Notes: a model not told the origin generated them from the letters alone. DNA of 64,000 bases from Craspedostauros australis (GCA_026770025.1 JAMXDE010000005.1:1302001-1366000), one strand, 5' to 3'; counted from the first letter of the stretch, positions 9,540 to 22,317 are shown. Translations and numbers: made by a program.

Positions 9540-10356
9540 AGTTCACACAGTATCCGTACGAGTATATACTCGCACTGGAGCGTCTAATACTTGCAAGCGC
9601 TTGTGTCAAATTGTACAAAAACAAACAGAAATAGAGTCCTCTACTCTACCCTAATATTTTAGAACAGTGCAAGGCATAGGAAACGCAAGACACTCAGCTT
9701 CCTATCGTATATTACCCAATACTCTTGTACAGCTTGATGCGTCGTCCGATACTCTCCTCGTTGAAGTCTTCCTCGTAGCCGCGGACGTTCCTCTGGCATC
9801 ATGTCTCGCTGGAGTTCTCTGGATCAAGCTTTCGCGCAGATTTTCTTTACATCGAAAACAAAGAGAGATAGAGAGAAGGACAACATCAACATGATTGGAA
9901 GTGCCAATAGAGACGAAGCCAAAGGTGCCAACACTGACACCAACAACATCAAGAGAGAGAGGGCGTCAACATCAATCATGATGCTTCATCCATCACTGGC
10001 CAAAGAAAGGTGCCACTCAAACACGACACAAATGCGACCATCGCGTCGCAGGTGCTCGTTGCAGGGACAGGCGAAATAATCCTCCCGAATGATGCCAGTG
10101 ACAAACTTACGTACGTCCGACTACGAAATGCCTGAATCTGCAAGATCCTTCCTGCACTCGTTGCTCGCATCTCCAAAAGAATAGCATAGAGTACTCTCTA
10201 TTACAGAAAAACATAACGTATCCTACCAGGACCATCATCAGCACTTTCTTCGTACATAACACAATACCATGTGCGTCTTTGCCTGGGTCGACATGTATCC
10301 TGCAGTTGGCACAATAGGCACCAATGCACTCCAATGGCACCCGTACTCATCGTAGC
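9540..10356. other. convergent intergenic region
   Basis: About 820 bases between the 3' ends of the pyrophosphatase and palmitoyltransferase genes. It begins with a perfect 14-base palindrome (9559-9572). Other frames are low-complexity with no recognised domain. Confidence 0.5.
9559..9572. repeat. perfect 14-base palindrome in the pyrophosphatase 3' flank
   Basis: CGAGTATATACTCG is its own reverse complement and lies 20 bases past the TAA. In RNA it could form a short hairpin and might take part in 3'-end formation; that role is inferred only from position. Confidence 0.4.
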
Positions 10357-12057
10357 TCACACAGACATGGGCAACCCCGTTTCCTGCTTCTCCCGTAATA
10401 TCTCCTCCCGTAGCAACCTCTGCGGCGTGCTGAACCCCAGCACACGATCATGATCCTCAAACAACGGATCCACCGGCAGGCACCATTGCCACACCGGCCC
10501 TACCCCAAACACGTCCGTCAGCGGTATCGGTTCCTCCTCGCTGTCGTCCATTGTATTCGTCGCCTTCTTTTTGAGCCTATCGATGGTTCCGATTCCAGTC
10601 AGCAGGCCGTACACGACGTTCATGATCATGCTGGACGTGAAGAGGAATGCGCCTATACTCAGCCACAGCATCAACCACGCCAGCGGTGTCATGTATCCCG
10701 TGAACGTGCAGACCTCGGTGGCGCAGAAGAAGTAATTCCAGCCCAGAACGCTCAAAGAGAATGCGGAGCACGTCCATGTGTATAGCAGGAAGAGGAAGAA
10801 GTGCTTCATGTTGGCGACCCCCACGCAGTTGTTCATCCATGGGCAATGGTCTAACAACATCATATTAGTTGCAGATGTGTTGTAGATATAAGTGCGTGAA
10901 TAAATGTGAGTGGGTGTTGAGTAGAGTAGATCAGTTGGCTTTGTGCAAAGCACGGCCATGGTTCCGGACCAGCACCAAACAACGGCGTTTCGATCCGTCA
11001 CAGTGCATGACCTCGTCAATCCCATCCAATTCAAGCCAAACCCCATCCAATCCAGTGAAACCCAACGCATCGCAAACGAAACGAAGATGAATGACTGACT
11101 GAACTTACGATCCATCCGGCTGATGCACCGATTGCAAATCCTGCAATGATGCGAGTATGGTGGCTTGAAGGTCTGACATTGGCTGCACATGGCGAGCCTA
11201 TCCGATCGTCTCTGAGCCTCGGTGGGCACGGCCGACGGTGGCACGCTGCCCGGATCTGTCAGAGATGTTTTAACGTGTGACGCCAGAGCCAAGGAACAAA
11301 GCACAGCATACAGCATGGACAAGGACACCGGGATGCTCTCCGCCTGCGCCAGAATGGTAATGGTGAGAGCAGAATATCCCAGCAGAATCCAGACCATCAC
11401 CGCCATGATGGTGCCCGGCGGATCGTTGCGATTGAGCCAGATACCGTGTTCATCGGTTGTTCCCACGGAACACGACCAGCTCTGATCGTTGAAGTCATCG
11501 CGGTAGAACCGTCTGCCGGGACCTTCATCACCCGCGGCATTTCCGGCCCAGAAGTTAGTACACAGCTGCGAAATACTCGGCGTGCTGGAGTACCGCGTCT
11601 TTGGTTTGTCGTCGAATGATCGTGACCCATTTGGCATGGCGCTGGTCATATCGAATGAACCAACTGTTCCGTTCTGTCATGAAAATAACAATCGGTTCAT
11701 GACGCAACGTAATAGCATGGATGGCATTCAATGGTAGCCAACGTGATGCAACGATGATGATTGAGATGTTGATTGGTGTGAGTGACTGACTGAGGGAGTG
11801 ACTGAGTGAAAGGTGATGCAACGAACAGTATCGCATCGCAACATACACAAGCACAAAGCAGTACATAGCATGACCATCATTTCCATGCATAATAACATCA
11901 TCATTCCGCACGAGTATAACATGAGCATGAACGACATCATCTGAAACAGCAGCTTGGAGCGCAAACTCACCGGGTTATCCCGATACGGCGCATTCGAGCC
12001 CAACCTTTGACGATACCTCACATCCTGCGATCGAATGTTCGGTTCGTTCATGGACAT
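10357..12057 (-). CDS. DHHC-type protein S-acyltransferase (palmitoyltransferase), three exons
   Basis: Exons 12057-11971, 11673-11109 and 10850-10357, with introns of 297 and 258 nt (GTGAGT and GTAAGT donors), give 381 residues. The enzyme moves palmitate from its own DHHC cysteine to cysteines of client proteins at endomembranes. The Cys-rich domain reads CSQCQTFKPPYSHHC-RICNRC, then DHHCPWMNNCVG; the second intron cuts between the D and the HHC and splicing restores the motif exactly. Two membrane segments precede it (GTIMAVMVWILLGYSALTIT; LSMLYAVLCSLALAS) and two follow (KHFFLFLLYTWTCSAFSLSV; PLAWLMLWLSIGAFLFTSSM), the standard four-pass layout. The small first exon supplies the cytosolic start MSMNEPNIRSQD; an ATG at 11649 is the alternative start if that exon is not used. 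Confidence 0.92.
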
Positions 12058-12980
12058 GGTGATTGATTAATGAAGTTGCTGTTGCTGCTGCCGCTACGAC
12101 TGCTGCTTCTACTGTTGAGCGAGTGTTTTCAACGAGATCGGCGCTGTTGCATTGCCTTCCATCGATGTGCAGGGCTTCTTTTCTCTTTCGTCATTGTCTG
12201 TCGTCATTTGTGGCGCAAAATTGTTTGTGTCAGTGTGTGTTCAAGCACTGGTTTTCAACGGTTGTTGTTGCTGGTGTGGATGAGACACACCATCGTTGGT
12301 GCCAAATTCGAAGAAGCGAAACACGATGAATATAGTCGATCGAGTCATCGATAACTACCTTCGGTCCATTAGACTTCGGTCTTTTCCTCGTTCATCACTT
12401 CGTTGGCGCCACGCTCACAATTTCCGTCCATTCTCGTCGTTCACGATCACATTCAATCGATGCGCCATCGTCAACATCGACAAACAGGATAGGTTGGAGG
12501 GCAGGGCACATTCCATGCTTCTTTATTTGTATAATATAATATGTGTATGGTAACTGTAATTGTACTAAATTTGTGTTGGTTCGTGGGCTCTTGGGTTGTG
12601 TTGTGTGCGTTTGTGGCTGTGTCGTCATCAGAGTCAATGGTATTCATTCGTCAGTCGGCGGAAGTATTAGTACTCGCAGAGAGATGCGATGCGGGAAGCG
12701 AATCAATTGCGGCAAGGGAAGGCAGGTAGCTGTGGATCCATCCGCCAACTTCGTCGCCGCTCACGGTCGTTCGTGACATTCCGATATTGTGGCTGCGTCG
12801 ACCAGCCACACCCTACCAATCCAGCATTCATGGGTTCATCTCGGCGCAATAGACGCCCACCGACGCATGAATGTCATTGGCTCTGATGACACATCACAAC
12901 ACAGCACGACACAGCACATTCCCTGATATCATATGAAGTAGCGATGAGGCATGGTTGCCCCCCTACTTGGTCTCCAAGTC
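12058..12980. other. intergenic region between two minus-strand genes
   Basis: About 920 bases holding the palmitoyltransferase promoter and the carboxylase 3' flank. It contains an AT-rich block (TATAATATAATAT, about 12530-12543) and a TTAGTACTCGCAG stretch near 12669. Nothing looks coding. Confidence 0.5.
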
Positions 12981-15900
12981 TTAACCCTCAAGGCCATCGA
13001 GCTCCTTCTGCAGGGCCTCGATCTTGGCCTTGACGGAAGCAGACTTGACGGTCTTGACCATGGCGGAGAGATCCTCGGTGCTCTCCTCGAAGAATCCGGC
13101 GACGGCCTGGTTGTCCTCCCAATCACCAGTGAAGCTGTCCTTCAGCAGGTCGATGGCCTGTGCTCGCGAGAGCTCTGGGTTGGCGGCGACCAGCTGATCG
13201 ACGTAGTTGTCTTCGTACATGCGGCGCTTCGCACGGTAGAAGAAGAACTCGCGAGAATCCTCCCACGGTACAGCGGCCTCGATGACACCCTTGGCCTTCA
13301 TGCGACCGGTCTTGTCGTGGAGGTCGGCGAATTCGGTGGCGGCCTGCAGGTACACCGGCTTCAGGGCCTCCTCGCGGGCAGCGATCTGCTCCTGGATGGC
13401 ATCCTTGGCGTCGTCGAACTCGGTCATCTCAAGCTCGGAGTCGAGGAGGGTGAGCTGGTTGTCCAGGCGGTGCATCAGTTTCTTCTGGTCTGGGTAGCGG
13501 AACTTGACCTCCGTGATACCAGCCGGCTCGAGGATACCTCCGCGAGAGTCCGGATCGGCGTACATCTCCATCTTCTCCTCGTTGATTGTGGGGTCCACGA
13601 CGACCCAGGATCCTCCGCGCAATTCACCGTGTGGTGGCAGGTAGATGTAAACTGGGTGCTCGTACTCGCGGAGGGCATCAACGATCATGGCTCCGAACTT
13701 CAGGATCTCGCCTGCCATATCGCGGCTACCTCCGCTGAATCCACGCCAGTTGGCGAAGATCATGACTGGAAGACCTTCCTTGGAGAAATCGCGGATGGCC
13801 TGCGCGGTCTTGTACGAGGAGTCTGGGAACAGAACCTGTCCTGCCTGTGGGAGGACGGCCTCGCGAGAGTTGGCATCGGCCGGGTCGGCTGGGATGACCT
13901 TGTCAACGAGACGGGTCTCGACGGCGATGGCACCCATTGGGATTCCACCCAGACGTCCGCGTCCGATGACAACGCTCTTGCCCCATCCCTCGAGGTACTC
14001 GGAGAAGCTGCCCTTGTCGAAGAATCCGCCCATGGTGTCGCTTCCGGCCATCATGAGGCGTGGGTCGTAGGGGGTTGGGGTTGGTCGCCACTCGACCTTG
14101 CGGTCAACTGGATCGGCGCAGTCGCGGCACGCTGGGAGGGCACCGACGGTCTCTGGCACGAAGCTGAGCCACTTGAGGATGGACTCGACTCCCTGCTGGT
14201 CGTTCTCGACGACTTCGTGGGTGACTCCGTTGGGGTACATGATCTGTGGTCCACCGAGCTGGTCCTGCGAGGAGTACACTTCGCGTCCCAAGAGCTTGTT
14301 GAGAGCGGAGAAACCGGTCAAGATGATCGGTCCCTGCTTCATCTGGATCACACGCTGTCCAAGACGGACGAGGTAGGCTCCGATTCCGACGCTGCGGCCG
14401 GTGACGTAACTGAGGGTGAAGATCTCGTCGTAGGCGGCGGAGGTTTCTCCAGCGATCTTTCCGCTGCCCTGCAAGTTCTCGACACCAATTCCGTGCTTGG
14501 TTCCGATGACGTCGGTGATGGCCCAGCCTTCGGCGACCTTGTTGGCGATGACGGTGCCGCTTGGGAGGTTCTTGTAATCATCATCGGTCAAGTAGAGGTA
14601 CTCGAATCCCTTGGATGGGTTGGAGTCGTCGACGAACTTGATGTTGATCATGGACTTGAGCTCGTCGACCAGACCGATGCGTGCTCCGGCATTGCAGGCG
14701 ATGTACAGGCGTGGGATTTGGTTGTCACGGGCGAACTTGGATGCCTTGAAGTAGAACTCATCTTCCTCAACTCCGAACGATCCGCTCTGGACGGTGACGT
14801 CGTTGGCGATGATGACAACATCACGACCGGCTGGGTACTCTGGCGTCTTCATCTTGACCAACCACGCGACCATACCGTTGGTGTTGGTGCCGATGGTGCG
14901 GGAGCCAAGGACGAGGTCGTCGCCGTTGTCGATGAACTCCTGTGCCTCGAAGACTTGCGATGGGATTGGCTCGGTGGTCTGAGTCTCCCCGATGTACTTC
15001 TGCCATTCGTTGATGATACCGACCTCCATGAGTCCAAGGAAGTCGTAAGCGTAAGTGGATCCGACGCGGCGGGCGATGGCACGCTTGGTCTGGACGATGT
15101 TGCTGGTGCTGTATGGGTCCAACAGGCAGACCTCCTCGGAAACGCCCTTGCCGTCGAGGTCGACGACGCAGAATTCCTTGGCGACGCCGGTGAGTGGATC
15201 TGGACGTTCGACGAACGCAGATGGCTTCAACCATTCTCCGTCGGTGGAGGATGCGACAAGGCGGACGGTCTGGACGACTGGCTCACCGTCGCTGCCAGTG
15301 GTGGCAACGCGGACCTTGACCTCGATCTCGTCAACACGCAGCTTCAAAAGGCGGGTGGCGACGGCGCTCTTGAGCTCACCGATGATGTTCTTGAAGTTGG
15401 CGGCGATCTCAGCGGAACTTGTGCCCTCGAGCTCCCGCAGGGAGTAGAGGTAGATGCGGGTGGAGGATTGCATGTTGACCTTCGAGTTGGCCTGGGCGCG
15501 CTCGAGCTCGTCCAATCCCTGCTGGAGGGCACGGCGAGCGCCTGGGGCGGTCTCGAGGCCTCCGCTGTGGGAGATTCCACGCACGAAGACGACCTGTGGT
15601 GGTCCTCCGCGCATTGGCTTCTGGGACTTCTCGGTTCCGAGGTAGACCTGAACGTTCTTGCTGAGGGATGGGAGTCGCTCGACGTTGAAGTTGTCTCGGA
15701 TGCGGTTCAGTTCGAGCAAGTGGTGGAAGGTCGGGCGCATGTTGCGGCGGATTGGATCCTCGACGAAGCCGTCGGCCTGTGGGAAGCTGAAGTAGGATGG
15801 TTCCTTCTTGGCGTTTGGAACGAGGATGTTGACGGTGCGGATGCCGAGCAGGTTGAGCTTGCTCTTTTCGGCGACGATGGCCTTCTCCATGTCAGCAACA

Positions 15901-18900
15901 TCGGCGGCTTCGGAGCTGAGGGTGGCGATGTGGAGCATGTTTCCTGGTCCGCCGATGACTTCGTTGACGGATTCGGAGAACTTCTCGAGGATGGTTGGGA
16001 GCTTGGCACTCAAGTCGGTGGTGGTTGGGATGACGCTGAGGTGGCCGTTGCGGTCGACGCTGTCGGAGACTTCGACCTCGGCGAACTGGAAGGTCCAGTC
16101 GCAGGCGAGGGCACCGTCGTTCTCGGTGATGGTGAGATCCACGATGCGGTGGGAGCGGTAGATACGACGAACGTAGACCTCGACGGCGGCCTTGCGGACG
16201 GCGGCATCGGAGTCGTTGAAGAGGGAGGTGAGCAGATCGACACCGGCCGAAAGGGTGGCGCTCTTGGAAAGGGTGGTGAGGTCGGCATCGGCGGCCACGA
16301 GCTGTTCGCGGAGTTCGGCGACACGGTTCTCGAAGGACGGGATCTTGGATTCGCGGAGGATGGCATCAGCGGCAAGGGCAACCTCTCCGTACACCTTGTC
16401 CTTGAGGCCAGCGAGGGTCTCGATGGAGGCAAGGAGGTCGGCTGGGAGCTCGGTGATGTCGAAGCGGTCGTAGAAGATCTCGACTTGACGCAGCATGGAG
16501 AGGACGAGCTCGATGCGGTTCTTGAGCTGCTGGTGGGCCTGGTTCTCGGCAATGACCATGTCGAGGGCGTCTTCGTTGGCCTTGGTCATCTCACGGACGG
16601 CATCATCGAGGAGCTTGCCGATGAACATGTTCTCGACGCGCATGAATTCCTCAAGAGAATTCGTGACGATGGCGGAGGCGGCTTCGACATCATCGGCAGC
16701 CTGGAGTGCGACAGAGACAGCGGCCTCAGCATCTCCGGAGAAACCGGAGAGGATGTTGCCAATGATCTCGTCAGCCTCGGTCTCGAGCTCGACACCGGCA
16801 CAGTCAAGATCTCCGGAGAAAGTCTCGATTTTCTTGACCTTGGATGGGTCCTTGAGCTCGAGGGTGGCGAGCAGATCTCCGGCGGAGATGACGGATCCTG
16901 GGGAGAGGTTGTGGGTGACTTTACCACTCTCGCTGGCCTTGATGGGCATGATCATCTTCATCGCCTCGACCTCCACGAATGGCTCGCCGGCGGAAACTTC
17001 TCCGCCGTTGTCCTGCAAATAACGCACGACCTTTCCGGTGACGTCGGTACGGAGCTCGGACGGATCAAAGATGGTTGGCATGAGGATGGTGGCACCATCG
17101 AGAACAAGACGGAGACCGAGTGGCTCGTCCATTCCAAAGATACGGTGGGTCTCACCTCCGAATGTGGCAAGGATGGCACCCTCGGCGGTCTGTGTGACGC
17201 GTGCTTCGATGACGTTTCCGGCAACAGTGAGCTTGTAAACATCGGTGGCAGTGCGCTCGACGCGGAATGGGTACTTGATGTCTTCGTAGGCAATTTCGAG
17301 GTTGAAGGAGTTGATTCCTGGGATGGCGGACGTGGAGACCTGTCCCTTGGCAAGAGCCTCGGTCACCTCAGTGGTCTTGGTCTGTGGTTGTCACATTGAC
17401 ATTGCCATTGGTATGATTGTTGCAGCACATGAGCGCCAGTTCATGAAGCAATTCGAAGAGGGACAGATTAAATTCGTGATGGATGAGGCGACGGTGATCC
17501 AACTGCATGCTGTTTGACGCAACCTGCTTTCACACCACATCACAAAATCAATTGAGCGGCCACAATCATTTCAATTTCAATTGCATGCATATGGCTGAGA
17601 ACGTACCTGGACATGCTGGAAGGCGCGGAAGATGGCGGCAGACACGACGGTCAAGTCGGCTGGCTTCTCCACCTTGACGCTCTTTTCCTTGATGATTCCA
17701 TCCAACCACGAGGTGTCGATGGTGTTGTCAATGAATTCTTTGGTCTCGAGCAGCTGAACGAGGTATTCGACGGTGGTGCGGATCTCACCGCGCACTTCGA
17801 TCTCCTTGAGCGCGAGGATGAGGGCCTTGCGTGCCTCCTCACGGTTGGCACCCTTGGCGAACAAGTGACCGAACTGGGAGTCGGCGAACTCGTGGATTCC
17901 TCCGTTGGAGCCGACGCTGAAGTATCCCCACACGTTTGAGGTGGACTGGAATTTGATGCGCTCGATGGTACCGGAGGTTGGCTTGAAGCCTTCGTCTGGG
18001 TTCTCAGCGGTGATTCTGGCGGCAATGACGTGGGAATCGATGTCTTTGTAGTCCTCGGTCATGAAGTCGATCTTGTCGGAACCGTAGACCTCCTCCTTGC
18101 CGTAAAGCTTGCGGACCTGTGGAATGTTGTAGAGCGGAATGCCCATGGCAACCTGCAGCTGGGTGGCTGGCATGTTGACGCCGGTGATGCCCTCAGTGAC
18201 TGGATGCTCGACCTGGAGACGCGGGTTGAGCTCGAGGAAGAAGTAGTCGTCGGTGTTGGCGTTGTAGAGGTACTCGACAGTTCCCGCACCGACGTAGCCG
18301 ATGGATTGGGTGAGACGCTGAGCTGCGCGCTGCATCTCCTTGAAGGTGTCAGGCTTGGCGATGGTGGGTGGACCCTCCTCGAAGATCTTTTGGAAACGAC
18401 GCTGGGTGGAGCAATCACGTCCGTTCAGGGCGACGGCGTTGCCGTGCTCATCTCCGACGATCTGGACCTCAAGATGGCGCGCGTTCTTACAGAGCTGCAT
18501 GATGAAGATTGGGGAGCCGACGACCTCGTTCTGGACCTGGATGTAGGCGTTGCGAAGATCATCTTCGTTGTCGACGAAACGGATACCCTTGCCACCACCT
18601 CCCTCGGAGGCCTTGATCATGATGCCGTTGTCGTAGCCGATCTTCTCGGCGCTGATGATGGCCTCGTCGACGTTGCGGCAGGTGGCCATTTCGAAGGTGG
18701 TGTCTGGGATGGTGCCCTCGTCGGTGAGCTCGGCGACCAGTGGGCCGTCGTTCTCTCCTCCGAAGGATCCGCTCCACGGGATGGATGGGACCTTGGCGGT
18801 CTGGGCCAAAATGTTGGCGGCGATCTTGTCACCGAGCACGCTCATGACGGGTGCTGGCGGTCCGATGAATTTGATGCCGTTGGCATTGAGGCTCTCTGGG

Positions 18901-19466
18901 AGCTCCGGCTTCTCACTGGCGTGTCCCCAACCTGGCCAGACAGCATCTACCTCGTTTTCCACAGCGAGTTTGGTGATGAGTTCCACGTTGGCGTAGTTGT
19001 TGGCGTTGGATCCGGCAGGGACCTCGACGAAGGAATCCGCGAGTCTGACGAACTCGGCGTTGGCCTTCAAATCCTCTGGCGATGCCATGGCGACGAATTC
19101 GATGGCGCGTTCGTCACCGAGCTCCATGTAGGCCCATTGGCGCACGGAGAGGATGCACTTGGTGGCAGCCATTCCGTTGTTGGCGATGAGGACCTTCTTG
19201 ATGGGAAGGTTTCCACCGCGGGCCTCGACGTACTGCTCGACGGCCTTGGTGGATTCGCTGGTGACGATCTCGTCGATGGTGGCCATCTGGAGCATGTTCT
19301 CCATCTTGTTGACCCCGGTGGCGAATGGCGAGACCGTGCCTCTACGCTGGTACAGGTTGTTGGCCACGAAAGTGGCCGGTGCTGTCATTGTAGTTGTAAT
19401 TGCGAATGCCGTTACATGAATGCATGAACGGTATTTTTGTGTTGGTGCAGAATTTGCAGTTGTCAT
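12981..19466 (-). CDS. ACC1: multidomain acetyl-CoA carboxylase, two exons
   Basis: Exons 19466-17607 and 17381-12981, with a 225-nt intron (CCAG/GTACGT, CACAG acceptor), give up to 2086 residues, the usual length of eukaryotic single-chain ACCase. It makes malonyl-CoA for fatty-acid synthesis and elongation. Biotin carboxylase occupies about residues 85-600, with the ATP-grasp loop KASEGGGGKGIRFV near 290. The biotin domain in exon 2 carries VEAMKMIMP, biotin lysine near residue 762. The central region follows, then carboxyltransferase from about 1450, with ISHSGGLETAPG in the beta half and GGSWVVVDPTINEEKMEMYA in the alpha half. The N-terminus lacks a clear signal peptide plus ASAFAP site, so this looks cytosolic. 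The true start may be the ATG at 19388 (MTAPATFVANN). Codon choice is strongly biased to C/G. Confidence 0.95.
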
Positions 19467-21381
19467 GCGCAGACGTCGTCATCGGCATTTGATGAGGATA
19501 TCGTCCGTGTGATGAGACGGTGAGTTGCAGTGATGGATCAGCGTTTCAATGTTGATCGAAGACACGGTACGTCACATTGTGGAACGGAATGCAACGGAAT
19601 ACAACGAAACGAAATGGAAGAGGGAACGAGTACAGGAAATGACATCGTCGCGCCAGTCCGGACAAGGAAAGAATGGAGATTGTGATGGTAGTGGTGGTGG
19701 TTGTGGAATGGGTGAGTTGATGCGGATTGCATGATGTTGACAAATCGCAAAGTCAAGACGCAAGTGATATCCGACCATGGAGTTGTTGCGTGACGCAAGA
19801 GGAAAACGACGATTGGCGGCGTTCGATCATTCATGTTTCATACTGAATGGTTGCTCATGCTGGCTGTCCTCATCGTGGTCGTTCGTTAAACAGTTTGAAA
19901 GCCTATCTGCCATCGTCATCGTTCACGTCCACGCCTCCATTTATACCCCGTCCGCACAGATACGATGGCCGCGACGATGGTGGGTCAAGAAAGAACCGTG
20001 CCATGGCCGCCGGATCCAAAACAAGGAAATGGCGTGCATGTTCGTGTTCATGTTTGTGGTCGGGTTTGTGTCTGTCGTTGATTGCGTGTGACATTCGGGT
20101 TCGGCATGTTTCTGGATCTCGACGTGCGTTTGTGGGACTGTGCACGTGTCAAGGGAAGAAAAGATACGGAAGCCTGATGGCAACGATCCATCATCTCCAT
20201 TCCCCGCCGTCCGTTCCAAATCGTTTCGTCGACTTTACCGTCGCTGCACCTGCTATACCATGCTATCATCGTCGCTGCTATACTCACTCTTGACATTGTT
20301 GAATGCACTGGATTGGAGTGCAATGCTCGTGGCGACCAGAGCCGCGACGGCTTTGCCGTATGCACCTCCCCACATCTTGACTGCTGGGTTTCTGTGAGAT
20401 GTGCAGATGTGTGTGTTTTATGACGTTTTGTGTTGACGTCTCTTGTGGTGTGGAGTGTGGCATGGTAGCGCGTGAAGGTGTGCTGAAGCGCGATGTGGAG
20501 TGAGATGTCACACAGTTGACTTGACACAAAGGCTTCCTGACCGCACAAGGGAGTTTGGCATTGTTCTGTGTGGGTTGGCACCGTTGAAGTTTTGGCGGAG
20601 CGATTGTGTGACGTTGGTGATGTCGATGGATCTCTCTGCCAGCAGATCCTCACGCAATTTCGAAATCCAAAGTTCGCATGTTGATGTCACATCTTCATCC
20701 GCGTACAACCACCGTGCCAACCCAAATACGTCTGTGTTCACTCTTCACTTGATGTGTCGCCTGGTGACGTCTGGTCCACATCGAACGGCTGGTGACATCA
20801 AATCTGCTTCACGCACCTGCCTGGTTCGCGTGTTGACAACTTCGCGTGATTTGATTTCCATCATCAAGATGACGACGTGTAACCAATCATCGTCGCTTTC
20901 TGCAGTCCCGGGTAGGAGGTTCGTGACGATGCCGACGTCATTGTTTATGAACGGCTCTGCTCACTTCTCTTTCTCCTCATTGTTGTGTCGTGTGGAATAA
21001 ACGCCTATCCAGGTACTTTTACACGTTTCAACCTCAGGACTGATCTCATTCTTCGAGAGTAGACGGACTCAGATGACCGCTTGGACGTTGGACACACTCG
21101 AGCACTTCGACATTCTCCATCGCGTTCGCTGTGGTTCGATGGGCGAAACCAACAAAGGGACACAGGAGAGAGTCAAGATTCCAACAAGGGTATGCGCAGA
21201 CCCAACAAGAGAGCGGCAACAGGCGGAAGATCCCACAGAAGAAGCCCAGCCGAACATCAGGCACCGCAACACGGTCACACAGCACAAACCAGAGCAACTC
21301 TGTGAGTTCAGGAAAGGAAGCATTGACAGCAATAGTATTAGTAATAGCAATAGCAATAGCAATAGCAATAGCAGGCGAAAG
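19467..21381. other. divergent intergenic region between ACCase and RPN11
   Basis: About 1.9 kb, the largest gap in the window, holding both promoters. Open frames of up to 200 codons occur on both strands (for example 20048-20653 minus, 20500-21000 plus), but they have no recognisable domain and no consistent codon bias. The last 60 bases hold a CAATAG hexamer repeat. Confidence 0.5.
21342..21373 (+). repeat. (CAATAG)n hexanucleotide repeat in RPN11 leader
   Basis: About five copies of CAATAG or close variants end 9 bases before the RPN11 start codon. The tract keeps the upstream reading frame open, encoding Ser-Asn repeats. Confidence 0.75.
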
Positions 21382-22317
21382 ATGGAGCGGTTACAGCAGC
21401 TGATGCGAACGATGCCAGGCAGCGGCGGCCTGGGTGCAGCCGGAGGGGACTCGCCAACTCCGGATTGCGCAGAGAAGGTCCACGTGAGCTCCCTGGCCTT
21501 GCTGAAGATGCTGAAGCACGGACGCGCGGGCGTGCCGATGGAGGTCATGGGCCTCATGCTGGGACAGTTCGTGGATGACTACACCATCAACTGCGTCGAC
21601 GTCTTCGCCATGCCGCAGAGCGGAACCACGGTCAGCGTCGAATCCGTGGACCCCGTCTTCCAGAAGGACATGCTCGACATGCTCAAGCAGACGGGACGTC
21701 CGGAGATGGTGGTGGGCTGGTACCACTCTCACCCGGGATTCGGCTGCTGGCTCTCCTCCACCGACATCAACACGCAGGCGTCCTTCGAGCAGCTCAACGC
21801 CAGAGCGGTGGCGCTCGTCATCGACCCCATCCAGTCCGTCAAGGGCAAGGTCGTCATCGACTGCTTCCGCCTCATCAACCCGCAGCTCATGATGCTGGGC
21901 CAGGAGCCGCGCCAGACGACCTCCAACATCGGCCATCTCCAGAAGCCCTCCATCCAGGCGCTCATCCACGGCCTCACGCGCCACTACTACTCCATCGTCA
22001 TCGACTACCGCAAGAACGAACTCGAGGAGCAGATGCTCATGAACCTGCACAAGCGGAACTGGACCACGTCGCTGCAGCTGCAAAAGTTTCAGGATCATCA
22101 GCAATCCAACGAAAAGCTCATGGCCAAGATGCTCAAGCTCACCAAGGACTACAACGAGCGCGTGCAGCAGGAGGAGGGCAAGACGTCGGAGGAGATACTG
22201 GTGGACAACGTGGGAAAGATCGACCCCAAGCGCCATCTCGAAAGCAGCGTGGCCGATCTCATGAGCTCCAACATCATCCAGTGCTTGGGGACCATGTTGG
22301 ATACTGTCATTTTTTAG
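21382..22317 (+). CDS. RPN11: 26S proteasome lid deubiquitinase RPN11/PSMD14
   Basis: Single exon, 311 residues, one longer than the human protein. It removes ubiquitin chains from substrates as they enter the proteasome. The JAMM zinc-protease motif is complete: Glu in [10 protein letters not shown] (about residue 54), then [17 protein letters not shown] with the His-x-His, Ser and Asp ligands and the Cys-Trp insertion-1 region. The C-terminal helices that contact RPN8 are present and end in [10 protein letters not shown]. Start chosen at 21382 because [13 protein letters not shown] matches the normal N-terminus of the family; an in-frame ATG at 21073 would add 103 low-complexity residues. 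It converges tail-to-tail with the Fpg gene, 244 bases away. Confidence 0.97.
   Translation: MERLQQLMRTMPGSGGLGAAGGDSPTPDCAEKVHVSSLALLKMLKHGRAGVPMEVMGLMLGQFVDDYTINCVDVFAMPQSGTTVSVESVDPVFQKDMLDMLKQTGRPEMVVGWYHSHPGFGCWLSSTDINTQASFEQLNARAVALVIDPIQSVKGKVVIDCFRLINPQLMMLGQEPRQTTSNIGHLQKPSIQALIHGLTRHYYSIVIDYRKNELEEQMLMNLHKRNWTTSLQLQKFQDHQQSNEKLMAKMLKLTKDYNERVQQEEGKTSEEILVDNVGKIDPKRHLESSVADLMSSNIIQCLGTMLDTVIF

Noticed and set aside
12951-17399. 1482-codon open frame antisense to the acetyl-CoA carboxylase
   Set aside because: It mirrors a strongly C/G-biased gene in the opposite frame, where stops are rare. Its composition (Gly/Val/Asp/Glu/Leu repeats) is that of a shadow frame with no domain, while the minus-strand reading gives a complete ACCase.
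18030-19427. 465-codon open frame antisense to the ACCase biotin carboxylase exon
   Set aside because: Same shadow effect; no domain and the opposite strand is clearly coding.
20048-21000. Open frames of 160-200 codons on both strands between ACCase and RPN11
   Set aside because: No domain, ordinary codon use and overlapping each other. Best explained as chance frames in promoter DNA.
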